Of a stretch of 25,057 bases of DNA, positions 22,252 to 25,057 are shown piece after piece. The stretch is taken from assembly GCA_002325245.1 (NCBI GenBank), contig DCRR01000009.1, positions 151,573 through 176,629 of the forward strand, in the 5' to 3' direction. Below the pieces are notes generated by a model. It ran no database searches. It was not told where the DNA came from and worked only from the letters and a program-made list of their open reading frames with translations. Position numbers and translations under genes: made by a program. Position 1 is the stretch's first letter. Each line of letters starts with the position of its first letter. The DNA comes from Microbacteriaceae bacterium UBA1487. GTDB lineage: Bacteria > Actinomycetota > Actinomycetes > Actinomycetales > Microbacteriaceae.

Positions 22252-22635
22252 CTAGCGCCCGAGCGCGACCACGAGGGCCAGGATCGCGAGCACCAGCGCA
22301 ACCGGGGTCATGATGAAGCGCTCGAGCTTGCTGCGCGAGATCGCGTTCATCAGCACGCCGAGCGCGAGGTAGCCGAACACGATCCACATGGCGATCACGA
22401 CGCCGAGCGCATCGCCCGCATCGCCCAGCAGACCCGCGCGGATCAGCGCGAGCACGGCGAAGGCGACATAGAGCACCACCGCGACGATGCTGCCGATGCG
22501 CTTGCTCGCGGGAAGAACCTCGTCGGCCCCGCCCCAGGCCGCACGGCCCCACGGCACGCCCGCGATGAGGGCGATCTGGAAGATCGCGAGTGCCACCAGG
22601 AGGACCGTGAAGGCCACCGCAGCGACGGCGGTCAC
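22252..22635 (-). CDS. Four-helix hypothetical membrane protein
   Basis: The 127-aa protein is almost all hydrophobic, with four predicted membrane segments (about 3-25, 46-66, 76-98, 106-126) and a conserved-looking PWGRAAWGG (28-36) between the first two. I do not recognise a function; similar small proteins are annotated as hypothetical membrane proteins in actinobacteria. GTG 22635 overlaps the lepA stop as GTGA, so it is probably translated with lepA. Confidence 0.78.
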   Translation of the reverse strand: MTAVAAVAFTVLLVALAIFQIALIAGVPWGRAAWGGADEVLPASKRIGSIVAVVLYVAFAVLALIRAGLLGDAGDALGVVIAMWIVFGYLALGVLMNAISRSKLERFIMTPVALVLAILALVVALGR

Positions 22636-24485
22636 TTCTTGTCCTTCGTCTCGACGTCGCCGGAGAGCGCCGCGATGAACGCCTCCTGAGGAACCTCGAC
22701 GCGACCGACCATCTTCATGCGCTTCTTCCCCTCTTTCTGCTTCTCCAAGAGCTTCCGCTTGCGCGTGATGTCACCGCCGTAGCACTTGGCCAGAACATCC
22801 TTGCGCATCGCCGAGATGGACTCACGCGCAATGATGCGCGCCCCGATCGCCGCCTGGATCGGAACCTCGAACTGCTGGCGCGGGATGAGCTTCTTGAGCC
22901 GCTCGGTCATCAGCACGCCGTAGGCGTACGCCTTGTCGCGGTGCACGATCGCGCTGAACGCGTCGACCGCCTCGCCCTGCAGCAGGATGTCGACCTTGAC
23001 CAGGTCGGCCTCCTGATCGCCGCTCGGCTCGTAGTCGAGCGAGGCATAGCCGGCGGTCTTCGACTTCAGCTGGTCGAAGAAGTCGAACACGATCTCGCCG
23101 AGCGGGATCGTGTACTTGATCTCGACGCGATCCTCGCCCAGGTAGTCCATGCCGAGCAGGGTGCCGCGGCGCGACTGGCACAGCTCCATGATTGTCCCGA
23201 CGTAGTCCTTCGGCGCCAGGATCGCGGCCTTAACCATCGGCTCCGTGACGCTGTGGATCTTCGCCCCGGTCGGAAACTCGCTCGGGTTGGTGACCGTGAA
23301 CTCCTTGCGATCCTCCGTCGTCACCTCGTAGGTGACGCTCGGGGCCGTCGAGATCAGATCGAGGCCGAACTCGCGCTCCAGGCGCTCGGTGACGATCTCG
23401 AGATGGAGCAGGCCCAGGAATCCGCAGCGGAAGCCGAACCCGAGCGCGACCGAGGTCTCCGGCTCGTAGTTGAGCGAGGCATCCGAGAGCTTCAGCTTGT
23501 CGAGCGCCTCGCGCAGCACTGGGTAGTCGCTGCCGTCGATCGGATACAGCCCCGAGAAGACCATCGGCTTCGGGTCGGTGTAGCCGGGCAGCGGCTCGGT
23601 CGAGGGCGTGCGCGCGTTCGTCACCGTGTCACCGACCTTGGACTGGCGCACGTCCTTCACACCCGTGATCAGGTAGCCGACCTCGCCGACGCCGAGGCCC
23701 TTGGTGGGCGTCGGCTCGGGCGAGGAGACGCCGATCTCGAGCAGTTCGTGCACCGCGCGGGTCGACATCATCTGGATCTTCTCGCGCGGCTTGAGCGCGC
23801 CGTCGACCATCCGGACGTAGGTGATGACCCCGCGGTAGGAGTCGTAGACGGAGTCGAAGATCATGGCGCGCGACGGCGCGGTCGGGTCGCCCACCGGGGC
23901 CGGGATCCGCTCGACGACGCGGTCGAGCAGCTCCTCCACGCCCTGGCCGGTCTTGCCGCTCACCCGCAGCACGTCCTCCGGCTTGCCGCCGATGAGACTC
24001 GCGAGCTCTTTCGCGTACTTGTCCGGGTCGGCGGCCGGCAGGTCGATCTTGTTCAGCACCGGGATGATCTCGAGGTCGTTGTCGAGCGCGAGATACAGGT
24101 TCGCGAGGGTCTGGGCCTCGATGCCCTGCGCGGCATCGACGAGCAGAATCGCCCCCTCGCAGGCCGCGAGGGAGCGGCTCACCTCGTAGGTGAAGTCGAC
24201 GTGCCCGGGGGTGTCGATCATGTTCAGGGCGAAGGTGTCGCCGCCGACCTGCCACGGCATCCGCACGGCCTGGCTCTTGATCGTGATGCCGCGCTCACGC
24301 TCGATGTCCATGCGATCCAGGTACTGGGCGCGCGCGTCACGGTCGGAGACGATGCCGGTGATGCCGAGCATCCGGTCGGCGAGCGTCGACTTTCCGTGGT
24401 CGATGTGCGCGATGATGCAGAAATTCCGGATGCGCGCGGGATCGGTCGCGGCCGGTTCGAGAGGCTTCAGGGCACGGGGAGACAT
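22632..24485 (-). CDS. lepA: LepA (EF4), ribosome-associated translation GTPase
   Basis: LepA is a conserved GTPase that acts on the ribosome, with roles in back-translocation or initiation and 30S assembly. The 617-aa length is usual. The G domain has AHIDHGKST (26-34), the RGIT switch (65-68), DTPGH (91-95) and NKID. EF-G-like domains and the LepA-specific C-terminal domain (ending KEGKKRMKMVGRVEVPQEAF by parts) are complete. ATG 24485 is preceded by AGGCGG at an unusually short two-base spacing. It is divergent from rpsT with 248 bases between. Confidence 0.97.
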   Translation of the reverse strand: MSPRALKPLEPAATDPARIRNFCIIAHIDHGKSTLADRMLGITGIVSDRDARAQYLDRMDIERERGITIKSQAVRMPWQVGGDTFALNMIDTPGHVDFTYEVSRSLAACEGAILLVDAAQGIEAQTLANLYLALDNDLEIIPVLNKIDLPAADPDKYAKELASLIGGKPEDVLRVSGKTGQGVEELLDRVVERIPAPVGDPTAPSRAMIFDSVYDSYRGVITYVRMVDGALKPREKIQMMSTRAVHELLEIGVSSPEPTPTKGLGVGEVGYLITGVKDVRQSKVGDTVTNARTPSTEPLPGYTDPKPMVFSGLYPIDGSDYPVLREALDKLKLSDASLNYEPETSVALGFGFRCGFLGLLHLEIVTERLEREFGLDLISTAPSVTYEVTTEDRKEFTVTNPSEFPTGAKIHSVTEPMVKAAILAPKDYVGTIMELCQSRRGTLLGMDYLGEDRVEIKYTIPLGEIVFDFFDQLKSKTAGYASLDYEPSGDQEADLVKVDILLQGEAVDAFSAIVHRDKAYAYGVLMTERLKKLIPRQQFEVPIQAAIGARIIARESISAMRKDVLAKCYGGDITRKRKLLEKQKEGKKRMKMVGRVEVPQEAFIAALSGDVETKDKK

Positions 24486-24600
24486 TTCCGCCTATTCTCG
24501 CAGACTGCGGCGGACCGAACCGTCATGCCGCGGCGACGCGCCGCTCTCCGGCGGGCTCGCCGCGCGCGCCCTGGCCGCCGGACGACGCACCGGAGCACGA

Positions 24601-24630
24601 TTGCTGGTCTCGCGCGCGACCTGGTAACGT
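24601..24630 (+). promoter_or_regulatory. Candidate rpsT promoter
   Basis: TTGCTG (24601-24606), an 18-bp spacer and TAACGT (24625-24630) fit a housekeeping promoter. A start near 24637 gives a leader of about 97 bases. The leader carries a direct repeat of CCGGAACGGC (24670-24679 and 24687-24696) and one GTTCCG (24708-24713) complementary to both copies. Confidence 0.5.
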
Positions 24631-24733
24631 AGACCCTTGGTTTCCGCGTGTCCCACAGCGCGCGATTCGCCGGAACGGCCCCTCTACCGGAACGGCACTA
24701 TCCACTCGTTCCGCAACAGTTAAAGGAATTTCC

Positions 24734-24994
24734 ATGGCGAACATCAAGTCGCAGATCAAGCGCATCAAGACGAACCTCAAGGCGCAGGAGCGCAACAAGG
24801 CGGTCAAGAGCGAGCTCAAGACCGCGATCCGCGCCACGCGCGCCGCGATCGCCGAGGGCGACAAGGACAAGGCCACGGCGGCCCTCCAGGTCGCGAGCAA
24901 GAAGCTCGACAAGGCCACCAGCAAGGGCGTCATCCACGCGAACAACGCGGCGAACCGCAAGAGCGCGATCGCCAAGCAGGTCGCGGCCCTCTAA
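24734..24994 (+). CDS. rpsT: 30S ribosomal protein S20
   Basis: The 86-aa, Lys/Arg/Ala-rich, helical protein begins MANIKSQIKRIKTN and has the S20 core NKAVKSELKTAIR and HANNAANRKSAIAKQV. S20 is a primary 16S rRNA-binding protein. ATG 24734 has AAAGGA about seven bases upstream. It is monocistronic here: its own promoter upstream and a perfect hairpin terminator downstream. Divergence from lepA is the standard actinobacterial arrangement. Confidence 0.98.
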   Translation: MANIKSQIKRIKTNLKAQERNKAVKSELKTAIRATRAAIAEGDKDKATAALQVASKKLDKATSKGVIHANNAANRKSAIAKQVAAL

Positions 24995-25010
24995 GTCGCC
25001 ACGCCGTCTC

Positions 25011-25048
25011 GAGAAAGGCCCCGGAGCTTCGGCTCCGGGGCCTTTCTC
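25011..25048 (+). terminator. Intrinsic terminator of rpsT (17-bp stem, UUCG loop)
   Basis: GAGAAAGGCCCCGGAGC (25011-25027) pairs perfectly with GCTCCGGGGCCTTTCTC (25032-25048) around a TTCG loop closed by C-G, the extra-stable cUUCGg tetraloop. The 3' arm ends in TTTCTC. It starts 16 bases after the rpsT stop and, being symmetrical with AAA on the other side, could also stop transcription entering from the right. Confidence 0.9.
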
Positions 25049-25057
25049 ATGCCCGGC

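Noticed and set aside
19332..22313. A 993-codon open frame on the plus strand
   Set aside because: It runs antisense to hemW and DUF1990, then out of frame through the epimerase and ZIP genes. Its Arg/Ala/Gly-rich composition is typical of a shadow frame in high-GC DNA.
1..25057. Frequent GCATCC/GGATGC hexamers across genes
   Set aside because: I spotted roughly 18 copies, about what I estimate from base composition for both strands of 25 kb at this G+C level, so not a signal.

Overview
The window is a chromosomal segment of a very G+C-rich actinobacterium. Microbacteriaceae is the best guess. The reasons are the actinobacterial order of the dcw cluster (DUF3040 protein, mraZ, rsmH, ftsL-like, ftsI, murE, murF) next to a divergent polyprenyl diphosphate synthase, a MurE that has lost the usual meso-diaminopimelate signature, frequent GTG/TTG starts, and several starts that look leaderless. 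This assignment is inferred from protein and gene-order recall, not from a search. No tRNA, rRNA, insertion sequence, prophage or CRISPR array is visible, and no gene-free stretch exceeds 300 bases.

Layout. (1) 1-6356, minus strand: division and cell-wall cluster, read from DUF3040 through mraZ, rsmH, an FtsL-like protein, ftsI and murE into murF, which is cut by the window edge. The 267-base gap before mraZ holds a striking set of 10-bp-phased GTGGAG motifs that look like MraZ boxes. (2) 6445-8614, plus strand: a GGPP-synthase-type prenyltransferase with a textbook leaderless start, then a septum-formation-type lipoprotein. (3) 8617-15648, minus strand: the conserved block hrcA-dnaJ-rsmE-HIT-phoH-ybeY-CNNM/CorC-era, tightly packed with 1-14-base overlaps and headed by a CIRCE operator. 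(4) 15876-16699, plus strand: two tandem DUF4870 membrane proteins separated by a strong hairpin. (5) 16701-20075, minus strand: a DUF1990 protein, hemW and an aldehyde dehydrogenase. (6) 20113-21480, plus strand: an NAD-dependent epimerase and a DUF4279-like protein. (7) 21491-24485, minus strand: lepA, a small membrane protein and a ZIP-family transporter. (8) 24734-24994, plus strand: rpsT, closed by a perfect hairpin terminator.

How the genes fit together. Regions 1 and 2 serve septal peptidoglycan synthesis and isoprenoid supply. Region 3 is a heat-shock, rRNA-maturation and ribosome-quality block: HrcA/DnaJ, RsmE, YbeY and Era act on protein folding or 16S rRNA. Region 7 adds the translation GTPase LepA. 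The ordinary actinobacterial run rpsT-lepA-hemW-hrcA is interrupted by lineage-specific genes (ZIP, DUF4279, epimerase, DUF1990, aldehyde dehydrogenase, DUF4870 pair).

I did not find a clear new defence, mobile or biosynthetic system. The best leads are regulatory and enzymatic: the two-orientation MraZ-box array, the altered MurE substrate motif, leaderless promoters, a palindromic operator between DUF3040 and the prenyltransferase, and a possible switching leader before rpsT.
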